This document shows positions 9,307-18,160 of a stretch of DNA of 64,000 nt, in pieces. Source of the stretch: Streptomyces humidus (lineage in GTDB: Bacteria; Actinomycetota; Actinomycetes; Streptomycetales; Streptomycetaceae); NCBI RefSeq assembly GCF_014649655.1, contig NZ_BMTL01000008.1, positions 62,001 to 126,000 of the forward strand, written 5' to 3'. Under the pieces are notes generated by a model that ran no database searches, was not told the origin of the DNA, and was given only the letters and a program-made list of their open reading frames with translations. How positions within the stretch are numbered: the first letter of the stretch is position 1; each line of letters starts with the position of its first letter. A program made the translations under genes and the position numbers.

Positions 9307-9804
9307 ACCACCCCTTCCGGCGCCCCGGACGCGGGCTTCAGTAGGATTTCTTGATCCCCGGCTGTGGGGCGCGGACGGCTGGATCCGTAGAAGGGGCCTC
9401 GGCGGGAGATCGTCGACGGCAAGTGCATCACCAATGTCGACACCAGCAGCCCCGGCGCCGATCCCGGCCCGGTCGTCATCGCCTCTCACGACCAGCGCGT
9501 CAACTCCGTACGCTCAGCCTCGCTGAGTACCAGTTCTGACTTGTGGCGGCGGCTCGTCCGCCAGTCCCACCATCCGCCGGTCAGCGAACAGTGAGCGTAC
9601 TTGCGTACCGTCTCCGTGGATACCCTGAAGTCCGCTGGCACACGCGCGTTCGATGCGCCTTCCGCGCAGGCCGCAACGATCCGGGCCCACTTCCGCCACA
9701 CGAGCTGGGACGTGCCACACAAGGCCGCCGTACCTCACGTGTGATGAACTGTGGCCCGGTTTCGAGACGTTGATCTCGTCTCGAACAAGAGAGTGGGAGG
9801 GACC
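9307..9804. other. Gene-poor region with remnants
   Basis: This 498 bp between lutC and the xylanase gene has no intact gene. The plus strand around 9408-9517 reads as a short open stretch (GKCITNVDTSSPGADPG) that looks like a fragment of an extracellular protein but cannot be assigned. The minus strand at 9486-9722 holds a frameshifted IS fragment, listed separately. Confidence 0.5.
9486..9722 (-). pseudogene. Degenerate IS630-type transposase fragment
   Basis: One minus frame encodes ARIVAACAEGASNARVPADF and VSTETVRKY, a helix-turn-helix typical of IS630-family transposase N-termini. The expected continuation (RSLFADRRMVGLADEPPPQ, cf. family WRSRF..RLDGLADEPRPG) is only found in a second frame. 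The first frame then shows LVLSEAERTELTRW, which in intact relatives precedes the HTH. So the piece is both frameshifted and rearranged and cannot encode a functional transposase. The family match is from motif memory only. Confidence 0.5.
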
Positions 9805-11547
9805 GTGAGCCTCGGTGGGGGGACGTGGCAGCGACTGACCGCCGTGGTGCTCGTCATGGCGGTGGCGGCCGGGTGTACGGGGCACGGCCAAGGCGCGGGC
9901 GGCGGAAACGACGAAGACCTGCTGCGGAACCACGACTGGACGCAGATGCCGGGCACCACCGCGCGGAACGACATCCTGCGGGTCAGCGCATTGGATCGGC
10001 ACATCGTGGAGCAGGACTCCTCCGGCGGCCAGCCCAACCCCCCGCTGAACCTGGCCGGCCCGCATCTTAGGTCTGATGGCGACTTCACCGTCACCGCGCG
10101 CATGTCCGGTGTGGGTGACGATGACGGCGACTCATGGCTGCGGCTGTACGGACGTGTACCGGTCATCTACGACGAGTGGCGGCAGGAGCGGCCCTCACTC
10201 CGCGTCGGCGTGACCGCTGACGGACAAGTGAAGGTACAGATATGGGACGGCGAGGGCGATGAGCCGGCCACCTCCAAGGATTTCGACTGCGGCTGCTTCG
10301 GGACGGTGACACTCGCCGTGTCGAGCATCGGTGACACCTTCCGCGTGAAAGCCGACGGGCGGCGGCTGGGAACCGTGCAGGACCCGGGGGTGTTCGCCGA
10401 GGGCACTGTCTGGTTCGGTCTGGAGGCGGACGCGGGCGAAGACGAGCGCCGCGAGGGATGGCGTCTGACGCAGCTGACCGCGCGGGCAGAGAGCGGTGAC
10501 TCGCTCCGCGTGATCAAGGCGCCGCAGCTACGCCAGGAGCAGTCCGACGACTCGCTGCGTGCGCGGGCCGCAGACGTGGGGCGGCCGTTCGACGTCGGCG
10601 CCGCCCTGGCCGAGAACCCGCTGCTCACCGACTCACGCTACCGGGCGCTCGCGGGAAGCCAGTTCTCCACGCTCACTCCGGAGAACGCGTTCAAGCCACA
10701 GTTCCTGCACCCACGCCGGGGCGTCTACGACTTCCGCGACGCGGACCTACTCGTACGCTTCGCCCGCGCAAACGACATGAAGGTGCACGCGCACACCCTC
10801 GTCTGGCACGAGGCTCTGCCCAACTGGATGCGGGAGAACGACGACCCCGAGGAGGTGCGCCGGACCATGCTCCGGCACATCGCCATGGTCGCCGGGCACT
10901 TCAGGGGAAAGGTCGCGGAATGGGATGTGGTCAACGAGCCCATGTCCGACGACGAGAAGAGCTACACCAACGGGGATCATGGTCTGCGCTCCGAGCAGAG
11001 CCCGTGGTTCGAGGCCATGGGCGAGGAGTACATCGACGAGGCGTTCAGGGCCGCCCACCGGGCCGATCCGAAGGCACGACTGTTCCTCAACGAGTACGGG
11101 GTCGAGGAGGAAGGCGAGCGGTGGGACGCCCTTTACGATCTGGTCAAGCGGCTCAAGGAGCGCGGCGTACCGATCGACGGCGTGGGTTTCCAGAACCATG
11201 AGTACGCACCCGGCGACCGCATCGACCCGGAGACCTTCCGCAGCCATGTGCGGGATCTGGCGGAGCTCGGGGTTCAGGCGCGGGTGTCGGAGATGGACGT
11301 CCCCATAGGTGAGGACGAGGAGGACGGGCAGCACACCCAGGCTGATGAGATGGCGGGCAAGCTGCGGGTCTGCCTGGAGGAGCCGAATTGCACATCGTTC
11401 TCCACATGGGGATTCACCGACCGGTACGGTTCCACCGCCGACACCAAGATCTATCCTCCGCGCACGGCCGATTCCCTGCCGTGGGACGCGGCCCTGCGGC
11501 CGAAGCTGGCGTACGAGCGCTTGCTCGAGGCCTTTGACGAGGCGTGA
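9805..11547 (+). CDS. Lipoprotein with lectin-like domain and GH10 endo-1,4-beta-xylanase domain
   Basis: The 580-residue protein starts at the GTG at 9805, preceded by GGGAGGGAC. That start yields a lipoprotein signal with lipobox AVAAGC, so the enzyme is probably anchored to the outer face of the membrane. Residues ~35-230 resemble a concanavalin-like/DUF1080-type sugar-binding fold (GDFTVTARMSG, SWLRLYGR, WFGLEAD). Residues ~250-575 are a GH10 barrel: LTPENAFKP, HTLVWHE, acid/base Glu378 in DVVNEP and nucleophile Glu496 in SEMDVP, then STWGFTDRYG. Both catalytic residues are present, so xylan or a related beta-1,4 glycan is the expected substrate. The gene is monocistronic and convergent with the next gene. 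A longer in-frame start at 9751 would bury the signal peptide. Confidence 0.85.
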   Translation: MSLGGGTWQRLTAVVLVMAVAAGCTGHGQGAGGGNDEDLLRNHDWTQMPGTTARNDILRVSALDRHIVEQDSSGGQPNPPLNLAGPHLRSDGDFTVTARMSGVGDDDGDSWLRLYGRVPVIYDEWRQERPSLRVGVTADGQVKVQIWDGEGDEPATSKDFDCGCFGTVTLAVSSIGDTFRVKADGRRLGTVQDPGVFAEGTVWFGLEADAGEDERREGWRLTQLTARAESGDSLRVIKAPQLRQEQSDDSLRARAADVGRPFDVGAALAENPLLTDSRYRALAGSQFSTLTPENAFKPQFLHPRRGVYDFRDADLLVRFARANDMKVHAHTLVWHEALPNWMRENDDPEEVRRTMLRHIAMVAGHFRGKVAEWDVVNEPMSDDEKSYTNGDHGLRSEQSPWFEAMGEEYIDEAFRAAHRADPKARLFLNEYGVEEEGERWDALYDLVKRLKERGVPIDGVGFQNHEYAPGDRIDPETFRSHVRDLAELGVQARVSEMDVPIGEDEEDGQHTQADEMAGKLRVCLEEPNCTSFSTWGFTDRYGSTADTKIYPPRTADSLPWDAALRPKLAYERLLEAFDEA

Positions 11548-11907
11548 GAAATCAAGGTGCGATCTCTCGGTTTGGTGTCGATGGCAGCGAGAGTCAAAGA
11601 GCGTCTTGTTGGGCCAGGGGCGTTTGATGAGGCGGCGAAGTCGAGTAGGTCACGGTCGCTCGAGAGGGTGGCACGTGGCACCACGCTCACCTGATGACGA
11701 CCTCGGGCGATTCACACCGCCCAGCCGACTCCCTCGCAGGCAAGGGAGTGGACCCCTTGCACTGACCCCCACCCTCAGGAACACCACTGGCCACACACCT
11801 GGGTTTCTGGTGGCCACCAGCCTGGACACCCAGCGGCCGCCCACCTGGGCATCTCAATGGCCTTTGACAATCAAGTTTGAGCGGTGTTCGGACGTCTTTT
11901 GAGCAGC
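11548..11907. other. Intergenic region between convergent genes
   Basis: These 360 bp lie between the 3' ends of the xylanase gene (plus) and the zinc-ribbon gene (minus). I see no convincing ORF. The notable element is the palindrome CTGGTGGCCACCAG at 11807-11820, with outer arms CTGGGT (from 11799) and ACCCAG (to about 11834). It could be a bidirectional terminator or a protein site. Confidence 0.4.
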
Positions 11908-12342
11908 TCAGGCAGTAGCCAGTGAGGCGTGGATCCGACTGACAGCACGCAGGACCTCGTCTCGGTTCTTCGCTCGCTTGATCCATGCCGGGAGGCGGGC
12001 CACCAAAGTCATCTTCTGTCCGCTGTCATACCAGGGCGCCCGCTCTCGCAGCGACGCTTGGACGAAACGGCGGATCAGGTCGAGATGTTCCAGGTTATAG
12101 GCCCACAACCACCCATACCGGGTTTCGACTTGGAGCCACAACGGGATACCGAAGTACGGATCCCTCGCCGGTTGAGCTGTTCCACGGGAGAGCGTGACGA
12201 GACGACGGCTCCACACCCGTGACAGCCCGCAGCCTCGGCAGAGCAGGCGTCGCGGCCCGAACAGCATCCGACCGTCGGGATCGGAGTCTTCGGACGCTGG
12301 AACGACACGAGCCGCCTTCCCGCAACTGGGGCACCGCACCAT
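11908..12342 (-). CDS. Zinc-ribbon protein of unknown function
   Basis: I do not recognise a named family. The 144-residue reading starts at MVRCPSCGKAAR. Two CxxC knuckles (CPSCGK and CRGCGLSR, about 35 residues apart) predict a zinc ribbon. A region rich in W and Y (WLQVETRYGWLWAYNLEHLD) and a basic C-terminal helix (LPAWIKRAKNRDEVL) follow. The start is uncertain: no good RBS precedes it and the frame stays open upstream to 12516, but that extension reads as low-information sequence. Similar small proteins with a zinc ribbon and a downstream helical part occur scattered in bacteria. Function unknown. Confidence 0.6.
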   Translation of the reverse strand: MVRCPSCGKAARVVPASEDSDPDGRMLFGPRRLLCRGCGLSRVWSRRLVTLSRGTAQPARDPYFGIPLWLQVETRYGWLWAYNLEHLDLIRRFVQASLRERAPWYDSGQKMTLVARLPAWIKRAKNRDEVLRAVSRIHASLATA

Positions 12343-12601
12343 GATCGAGCCGATGAAGTCGTACTCGCTGCTGCACGGATCCCCGGAACCGACCAGACAC
12401 CAAGGCACATTTGGCGAGTATGCAACTGTTTCGCGGACCAGTGCGTCCCGATTCTGCCGATCACTCCCACACCCGCCAGCCGGCCCGACAGGAGCCGGAC
12501 GGAGGTTGACGAACAAGCTCAGCGGTGCACGGGGACGGCGCGGGGCCGGACCGAGGGGCGGGCCGGGGGCACGGACGAGCGGGGACGGGCCCGGGGATGC
12601 T

Positions 12602-13177
12602 TCAGGAGTAGGCCATCGGGCAGCCGTGGCGCAGGGAGTACTGGGCGGCCCGCAGATACACGGCCGCGTAGAAGGCGGTGTCCAGGTCCTCGGCCCATGG
12701 GCCGGGCCGGGCCGCCGCGACCTCGCGCCCCTCTCCGTCCAGGAACCACTGGGTCAGTGCCAGATTGCCGGTCGCCGGTATCACGTCCAGGGGCAGGCCG
12801 AGGACGGCGGCCAGCCGCTCCGCGATCGCGAGGACCTGCGGCGCCCCGGCGACCAGCGTCTCGTCGGCGTACGCCGTGCCGATCGGCAGCTCGATCTCGC
12901 GGTCGAGGAAGAGCGGCACCAGGACGGTCCACCCGCAGAGGGTCTCCTCCTCGGCCCGGGTCAGCCGGGCCCGGCACAGTGCGGCGAAGCCCTCCATGGA
13001 CGGGCTCATCTTCTCCTCGAACCAGCCGCTCCCGGAGCCCGAGGGCTCTCCCGGCAGGTACGGCGGCTGTCCGCGCCGCCGCAACTCCTCGTTCAGCGCG
13101 GCGGCGGTCTTTCCGTGCCCGCCCTCGTGCTGCCCGAGCCAATCCCGAGCGTCCACACTCACCAGATACACACCCAT
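12602..13177 (-). CDS. Conserved hypothetical protein
   Basis: The 191-residue protein begins MGVYLVSVDARDWLG, preceded by GCGAGG about 12 bp upstream. It resembles a Streptomyces-restricted hypothetical family whose function I cannot name. It has no signal peptide, membrane span or recognised catalytic motif. It contains an acidic middle part, the segment ELPIGTAYADETLVAGAPQVLAIAERLAA, and a C-terminal run of aromatic residues (AFYAAVYLRAAQYSLRHG). It is cytoplasmic by appearance. It stands alone, with a gene-free stretch upstream. Confidence 0.65.
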   Translation of the reverse strand: MGVYLVSVDARDWLGQHEGGHGKTAAALNEELRRRGQPPYLPGEPSGSGSGWFEEKMSPSMEGFAALCRARLTRAEEETLCGWTVLVPLFLDREIELPIGTAYADETLVAGAPQVLAIAERLAAVLGLPLDVIPATGNLALTQWFLDGEGREVAAARPGPWAEDLDTAFYAAVYLRAAQYSLRHGCPMAYS

Positions 13178-13572
13178 GATCCGAAACGTACCTCGCACCA
13201 CTGACATTGATACGCGCGGCGGCTCCCCGACCTGATGCCGAAGTGGGTGAACACGTGGGTCGACAAGTGGATGGACATGCGCTTGGACGGTGCGGACCAG
13301 CGCCGGTCTCCGACCACTGCTTCCGTCACGGCGTCTGCTTACGTCACGGCCTCGCGCGCCGCGGCGGGAGCAACCCGGCGGCCGGACGACCCGCGCGACC
13401 GGCCGGCCGCCGCGCTCGGCGGGTACGGGAGCACACCGGGCGCGGCTGGCCGGTAGTCGCACAGGACCTCGAACTGCCGCATCCTCGGACGCTGTCGGCG
13501 TGCCCGTGCCGGACGACGTCCGCGCCCGGGGAGGCGTATCCGGCCTCGCCGGGCGGCTGCGTGCTCGTAGCC
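13178..13572. other. Gene-free region
   Basis: These 395 bp between the hypothetical gene and the cupin gene have reading frames only as GC-rich shadows with arginine/alanine-rich translations. I see no convincing promoter, repeat or hairpin. Confidence 0.4.
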
Positions 13573-13932
13573 CTACTCGGCCTTGCCGTAGTCCTTCGCC
13601 ATGGCCCCGGCGAAGTCGTACACCACGCACTGCTCGTCGCCCACCACCCAGGCGTCGTGGCCGGGCGGGATCACGAAGACGTCGCCCGGGCCCACTTCGG
13701 CCTCGCCGCCCTCGTCCATGGTGACGTGCATGCGTCCGGAGACGACATAGCCGTTGTGGTGGATCATGCAGGTGTCGGTGCCCGCGATCGACGCGAGCGA
13801 CTCGGTCCACCGCCAGCCGGGCTCGAAGGTCGCCACGGCGAAGTCGAGCCCCGTCATATGGACGGCCTCGATGTGGCCACGGGGGAAATCGCGACGCTCG
13901 TCCGGCTTGTCGAGCGTCTTCACTTCCATCAT
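13573..13932 (-). CDS. Cupin domain protein
   Basis: The 119-residue protein is a small single-domain cupin. The two cupin motifs are visible as FEPGWRWTESLASIAGTDTCMIHHNGYVVSGRMHV and GGEAEVGPGDVFVIPPGHDAWVVGDEQCVV-type segments; given in short, the key pieces are MIHHNGYVVSGR and GDVFVIPPGHDAW. The start ATG has GGAGG 9 bp upstream; the upstream open extension lacks coding character. Metal binding is plausible from the histidines in the first motif. Substrate unknown. The next gene upstream on the same strand starts only after the dehydratase stop, about 140 bp away. Confidence 0.75.
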   Translation of the reverse strand: MMEVKTLDKPDERRDFPRGHIEAVHMTGLDFAVATFEPGWRWTESLASIAGTDTCMIHHNGYVVSGRMHVTMDEGGEAEVGPGDVFVIPPGHDAWVVGDEQCVVYDFAGAMAKDYGKAE

Positions 13933-14074
13933 GACGCTCCTCCCTTCCGGCCGCGCTCGACCACGGCCGGGGCCGGTCTCCCCGGCAGACCTGGACGTCA
14001 CCGGTGTGAGCCGCGCCCCTACGCCTCCATCGTCCACCTGTCCACCGCAGGCCGCCATCCGGGCGACACCGGCA

Positions 14075-15052
14075 TCAGCCGGCGCCGCCGCACAACTCGG
14101 CGAAACGGGCGGCGTCGATGTTGCCGCCGGACACGATCACGCCGATCCGGCGGCCGGGAGCCTCGACCCGGCCCGCGAGCAGAGCGGCCAGACCGGTGGC
14201 GCCGCTGGGCTCCATGACGACCTTCAGACGCTCGAACGCGAACCGCATGGCCGAGCGGATCTCGTCGTCCGAGACGAGGGCGATCTCGTCCACGAGCCGC
14301 TGGTTCACCGAGAAGGTCAGCTCTCCGGGGGTGTGCAGGGCCTGGCCGTCGGCGATGGTCCGCGGCACCGGGATCTCGATGCGCCGGCCCGCCTCCAGCG
14401 AACGCTTCGTGTCGTCCCCGGCCTCCGGTTCGACGCCGACGACGCGGACGCGCGGCCGCGTTCCCTTGACCGCGGTCGCGCTTCCGGCGATGAGCCCGCC
14501 GCCGCCGACCGGCGCCAGCAGGGCGTCCAACTCCCCCGCCTCCTCCAGGAGTTCCAGCGCGGCGGTGCCCTGTCCCGCCATGACGTGCGGGTGCTCGTAG
14601 GGCGGGATCAGCGCCAGGCCCCGGTCGGCGGCCAGCCCCCCGGCGAGGGCCGCCCGGTCGCCGCTGTAGCGGTCGTACGTCACGATCTCGGCGCCGTAGG
14701 CCTCCGTCGCCGCCCGCTTGGAGCGCGGTGCGTCCTCGGGCATGACGATCACGGCAGAGGCGCCGAGTTCGCGCGCGGCCAGCGCGACGGCCTGGGCGTG
14801 GTTGCCGGAGGAGTACGCGACGACGCCCCGGGCGAGCTGTTCGGGGGCCAGCCGGGAAACCGCGTTGTAGGCGCCGCGGAATTTGAAGGCGCCCACGCGC
14901 TGGAAGTTCTCGCACTTCAGCAGGACCTCGGCGCCGACGATCCGGTCGAGGGTCCGGGAACGGAGGACGGGCGTGCGATGCGCGACGCCCTGGAGGCGGA
15001 CCGCCGCGTCGCGCACGTCGTCGAGAGTGATCGGCAGGGGGGTGGTCGTCAC
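14075..15052 (-). CDS. PLP-dependent threonine/serine dehydratase family enzyme
   Basis: The 325-residue protein is a fold-type II PLP enzyme without the C-terminal ACT regulatory domain, so it belongs with catabolic threonine dehydratases, serine racemases or 3-hydroxyaspartate ammonia-lyases rather than biosynthetic IlvA. The PLP lysine is Lys57 in FKFRGAYNAVS. The SSGNHAQAVAL loop binds the carboxylate and PVGGGGLIAG holds the phosphate. The start overlaps the stop of the YheO-type regulator gene by 4 bp, which points to a two-gene operon and to regulation of or by this enzyme. The exact substrate (L-Thr, L/D-Ser or hydroxyaspartate) cannot be told from sequence. Confidence 0.85.
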   Translation of the reverse strand: MTTTPLPITLDDVRDAAVRLQGVAHRTPVLRSRTLDRIVGAEVLLKCENFQRVGAFKFRGAYNAVSRLAPEQLARGVVAYSSGNHAQAVALAARELGASAVIVMPEDAPRSKRAATEAYGAEIVTYDRYSGDRAALAGGLAADRGLALIPPYEHPHVMAGQGTAALELLEEAGELDALLAPVGGGGLIAGSATAVKGTRPRVRVVGVEPEAGDDTKRSLEAGRRIEIPVPRTIADGQALHTPGELTFSVNQRLVDEIALVSDDEIRSAMRFAFERLKVVMEPSGATGLAALLAGRVEAPGRRIGVIVSGGNIDAARFAELCGGAG

Positions 15053-15762
15053 GGGTGTGCTCCCTCGGGGGTGCCGTCGGAGCCGTCGGCGTCACGCGCG
15101 GCTCGGGAACGGGACAGGTAGTTGTAGGCGGAGGCGCGCGAGATGCCGAGGCGGGCGGCGATCTGCTCGACGGCGCGGCGTACGGCGAACACACCGCGTT
15201 CGTCCAGACCGCGGAAGAGCGCGAGCCGGCGGGGGCCGTCGAGTCCGGCCCACGTCTGGTCCTGGCGCGCGAGATGGGCGTCGAGAAGCGCGTCGACGAC
15301 GGAGTCGATGTCGTCGCCGAAGGTGGTCACCGGCGGGTCGGGCCGCGCTCCCGCAGTCCCCGCGAGCACGGCCAGCAGGCCCTGCACCCGGTCCACCTCC
15401 GTGACGTCCACGTTGACGCACAGCGCGCCGAACACCGCGCCGGCGGAGTCGCGCAGCACCATCGTGGACGACTTCACCAGCTTGCCGGCGCCGGTGCGGG
15501 TGACGTAGTTCAGCTCGTCGACGGCGTCGTCGCCGCGGGCGAGGACCCGCATGCCGATCTCGCTCATGGCGCCGCCGACCGTCCTCCCCGTCACCGATCC
15601 GGCGACGGCGGCCACGGACCGCTCCGGTCGCCGGTAGTCGTGCAGGACCACCTCGCACACCGGTCCGAAGGTCGCCGCGATCCCCTCGACGACGGGAGCC
15701 AGCGCTCCCAGGATCGCGTCCCGCTCGGATTCCCGGGCTCGGCTCGCCTCTGTGGCTTCCAT
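15049..15762 (-). CDS. YheO/DauR-type transcriptional regulator (PAS-like plus HTH)
   Basis: The 237-residue protein has an N-terminal YheO-like PAS domain (FGPVCEVVLHDYRRPERSV, then DSAGAVFGALCVNVDVTEV) and a C-terminal helix-turn-helix (AVEQIAARLGISRASAYNYL). DauR, a member of this family, controls D-amino-acid use. The direct fusion into an operon with a PLP dehydratase suggests sensing of a hydroxy-amino acid, but this is inference. The stop overlaps the dehydratase start (ATGA-type). Its own upstream region carries TGGAC repeats that could be its operator. Confidence 0.82.
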   Translation of the reverse strand: MEATEASRARESERDAILGALAPVVEGIAATFGPVCEVVLHDYRRPERSVAAVAGSVTGRTVGGAMSEIGMRVLARGDDAVDELNYVTRTGAGKLVKSSTMVLRDSAGAVFGALCVNVDVTEVDRVQGLLAVLAGTAGARPDPPVTTFGDDIDSVVDALLDAHLARQDQTWAGLDGPRRLALFRGLDERGVFAVRRAVEQIAARLGISRASAYNYLSRSRAARDADGSDGTPEGAHP

Positions 15763-15782
15763 GGAACGATATTAGACCACGA

Positions 15783-15797
15783 GTCCAGCGCTTGGAC
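15783..15797. promoter_or_regulatory. Inverted repeat GTCCAGCGCTTGGAC
   Basis: Perfect GTCCA/TGGAC arms flank GCGCT 21 bp upstream of the YheO-type regulator gene. Further copies of the half-site lie nearby (AGACCA at 15774, AGTCCA at 15802). The site is suited to autoregulation or control of the divergent methyltransferase; the binding protein is not known. Confidence 0.4.
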
Positions 15798-16034
15798 GCT
15801 CAGTCCACCCATGTCCGGGTGCCCGAATGCGGTGCCCGGTCGCGGTGCGCCGATGCCGGCGCGGCCGTTCGCTGTCGCGGCTCCGACCGTGCGGTTCCGG
15901 CCGTGCGGTTCCGGCCTCGGGGGTGGGACCGACGGGGAAGTGTGGATCAATGGGTGGTGCCGTCAATTGCCTTTTCCCTAGGATGGGTTGACGACCGCGC
16001 CAGTCCGTGGCACGGCCGGGATCTGGGGGAAGAG

Positions 16035-16853
16035 ATGCAGTCTGGCAAGCAGCTGTCCACGTCGATCGACGCCTCGGTTCCGACAGCCGCGCGCATGTAC
16101 GACCACTACCTGGGCGGCAAGGACAACTACGCGGCCGACCGTGCCGCCTGCGAGGAACTCGACAAGGTCGTCCCGAGCACGCGCGCCCTCGCGCTGAACA
16201 ACCGGCGCTTCCTGCAGCGGGCCGTGCGCACCCTGAGCCAGGAGTACGGCATCCGGCAGTTCCTCGACCACGGCTCCGGCCTGCCCACCCAGGACAACGT
16301 GCACCAGGTCGCACAGCGCATCGCCCCGGACACGCACGTCGTCTACGTGGACAACGACCCCATGGTCCTCGTGCACGGCCGGGCCCTGCTGGAGCAGGAC
16401 GAGCGGACCGCCGTCATCCACGCCGACATGCGGGACACGGAGACCATCCTCGCCCATCAGGACACCCAGCGCCTGATCGACTTCTCCCAGCCGGTGGCCG
16501 TGCTGTTCAACTCGGTGTTCCACTGCATCCCCGACAGCGACTCCGACGGGCCGCAGGCATTGGTCCGCCGGGTGACCGAACACCTGGCCCCCGGCAGCTT
16601 CGTGCTGATGTGTCAGCTCGTCAGTGAGGACCCGGCGGTCAGGGACTTCGTCACGGACTTCATGGACAAGGCCACCCAGGGCCACTGGGGGCGGGTACGC
16701 CAGGAGAAGGACGTCGCCGCACTGTTCGACGGCCTGGAAATCATCGAACCGGGACTGGTCGAGGTCTCCACCTGGCGTCCCGACACCGAGGTCGCACCCC
16801 GTCAACTCACCAAGGAATGGATCGAGTTCGGCGGTATAGGCCGCCTGAACTAG
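16035..16853 (+). CDS. SAM-dependent methyltransferase, DUF574 family
   Basis: The 272-residue protein belongs to the DUF574 (SAM-dependent methyltransferase) family that is highly expanded in Streptomyces. Family signatures are ARMYDHYLGGKDNYAADR at the N-terminus, FLDHGSGLPTQDNVHQVA for cofactor binding, VVYVDNDPMVLVHGRALL and HIRD-like MRDTE. The start ATG has GGGGAAGAG upstream. The methyl acceptor is unknown for this family. A TAGGAT at 15979-15984 could be its -10. It is divergent from the YheO-type regulator and convergent with the XRE gene. Confidence 0.82.
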   Translation: MQSGKQLSTSIDASVPTAARMYDHYLGGKDNYAADRAACEELDKVVPSTRALALNNRRFLQRAVRTLSQEYGIRQFLDHGSGLPTQDNVHQVAQRIAPDTHVVYVDNDPMVLVHGRALLEQDERTAVIHADMRDTETILAHQDTQRLIDFSQPVAVLFNSVFHCIPDSDSDGPQALVRRVTEHLAPGSFVLMCQLVSEDPAVRDFVTDFMDKATQGHWGRVRQEKDVAALFDGLEIIEPGLVEVSTWRPDTEVAPRQLTKEWIEFGGIGRLN

Positions 16854-17011
16854 CCCGTCCGGGCCGTTCCGTCCGGGCCGGCGTCACGCGGCCGCAGCAT
16901 CTTCCCTCCCGGCCGCAGTACCTTCCCGGCCGTCGCATCGTCGCGGCAGGAGCGCCGGGCCACCCGGGACGTCGTCGGCGGGGCCACCCCGCGCCGGGCG
17001 CCGCCGCGCCG

Positions 17012-17926
17012 TCAGGAGTAGCGCTGCCGCGCGGTCGCCTCCAGCAGCGCCACCGAGTCACGCGGGTTGAGCGCCTCGTCGGCCAGCCGGTCCAGCGCCA
17101 CCCGGTACTCCTCCGTCTCGTCCTGGTCCTCCAGGAAGGTGGCGCTGCGGATCTGCTCCAGATACACGACATCGGGCAGGTCGACGCCGCCGAAACGGAG
17201 ATAGGTGACCGGTATGGCCGGCGCCGAGGCGTGCGTGACGTCCAACGGCACCACCTGGACCGTCACATGGGGCAGAGCGGCCAGCTCCACGAGGTGGGTG
17301 AGCTGCTCGCGCATCACCTCGCGATCGCCCAGCACCCTCAGCAGCACCGACTCGTCGAGGATGGCCCAGACCTGCGGGGCGTCCGGCCGGCGCACCAGTT
17401 GGGTGCGCCGGGCACGCAGCTCCACCCTGCGCTCCACCTCCCGTGACGTCGCCGACGGGAGCCCGCGCTCCACGACGGCACGCGCGTACGCGGGAGTCTG
17501 CAGCAGGCCGGGCACGTACTGGATCTCGAAGGTGCGGATCGCCGTGGCCGCCTCCTGCAGCCCGACCAGCCGGTCGAACCACTCGGGCATCAACCGCTTG
17601 TCGTAGCGCTGCCACCACCCGGGCTGGCCCGCCTGCCGCAGCAGCTGGATCAGTACGGAGGACTCGTGGTCGCCGGCGCCGTACAGCGACAGCAGGGCGC
17701 GCACATCGCCCTCGACGGGAGGCTTTCGCCCCTTGCCCGCTTCGATGCGCGACAGCTTCGCCGGGCTGAACCCGAGGGCACGCGCGGCCTGCTCCTGCGC
17801 GTAGCCGGCATCCTCCCGGATGCCCGCCAGCTGCACCCCGACCAGCATTTTCAGCAAGGTCGGAGCGGGCTCGGCCCGGTTCAGATACGGTTCGAGGCGG
17901 GACACTCGAGGTGACTCGGCGGACAT
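17012..17926 (-). CDS. XRE-family regulator with DUF5753 domain
   Basis: The 304-residue protein has an N-terminal XRE helix-turn-helix (AGIREDAGYAQEQAARALGFSPAKLSRIEAGKG region, residues ~32-75) and a DUF5753 C-terminal half (FEIQYVPGLLQTPAYARAV, VWAILDESVLLR, VTVQVVPLD). This is the large Streptomyces family that pairs with a small DUF397 protein (BldB/WhiJ-like systems). The DUF397 gene follows at 18161-18391 in the same orientation, and an ATP-binding protein gene diverges from it. The start has GGGGAG upstream. Ligand and targets unknown; WhiJ-type regulators often act in development. Confidence 0.87.
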   Translation of the reverse strand: MSAESPRVSRLEPYLNRAEPAPTLLKMLVGVQLAGIREDAGYAQEQAARALGFSPAKLSRIEAGKGRKPPVEGDVRALLSLYGAGDHESSVLIQLLRQAGQPGWWQRYDKRLMPEWFDRLVGLQEAATAIRTFEIQYVPGLLQTPAYARAVVERGLPSATSREVERRVELRARRTQLVRRPDAPQVWAILDESVLLRVLGDREVMREQLTHLVELAALPHVTVQVVPLDVTHASAPAIPVTYLRFGGVDLPDVVYLEQIRSATFLEDQDETEEYRVALDRLADEALNPRDSVALLEATARQRYS

Positions 17927-18160
17927 CCTGACTCCCCGTGGACCGGCAGACGACAGACCGCATTATCGCATCCGAACCCCTCCGGCCGCACGTACCAAGG
18001 GAATTGGGGTTCCGTGGAGCGCCTTCGCGCCCCGCCGGACACCTTCACGATCCGGTGCACCCCTCGTACCCCCTCGACGCCGCGCGTCCGTCCGCGTCCG
18101 TCGCGTCCCTCGCCTCCGCCGAGCCCGCTCCCGGACTCTCACGTCGCCTTCGCGTGAACC

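Noticed and set aside
11309..11902. Plus-strand frame of 197 codons at the xylanase 3' end
   Set aside because: Overlaps the GH10 domain in another frame and then runs through intergenic DNA. No RBS or similarity.
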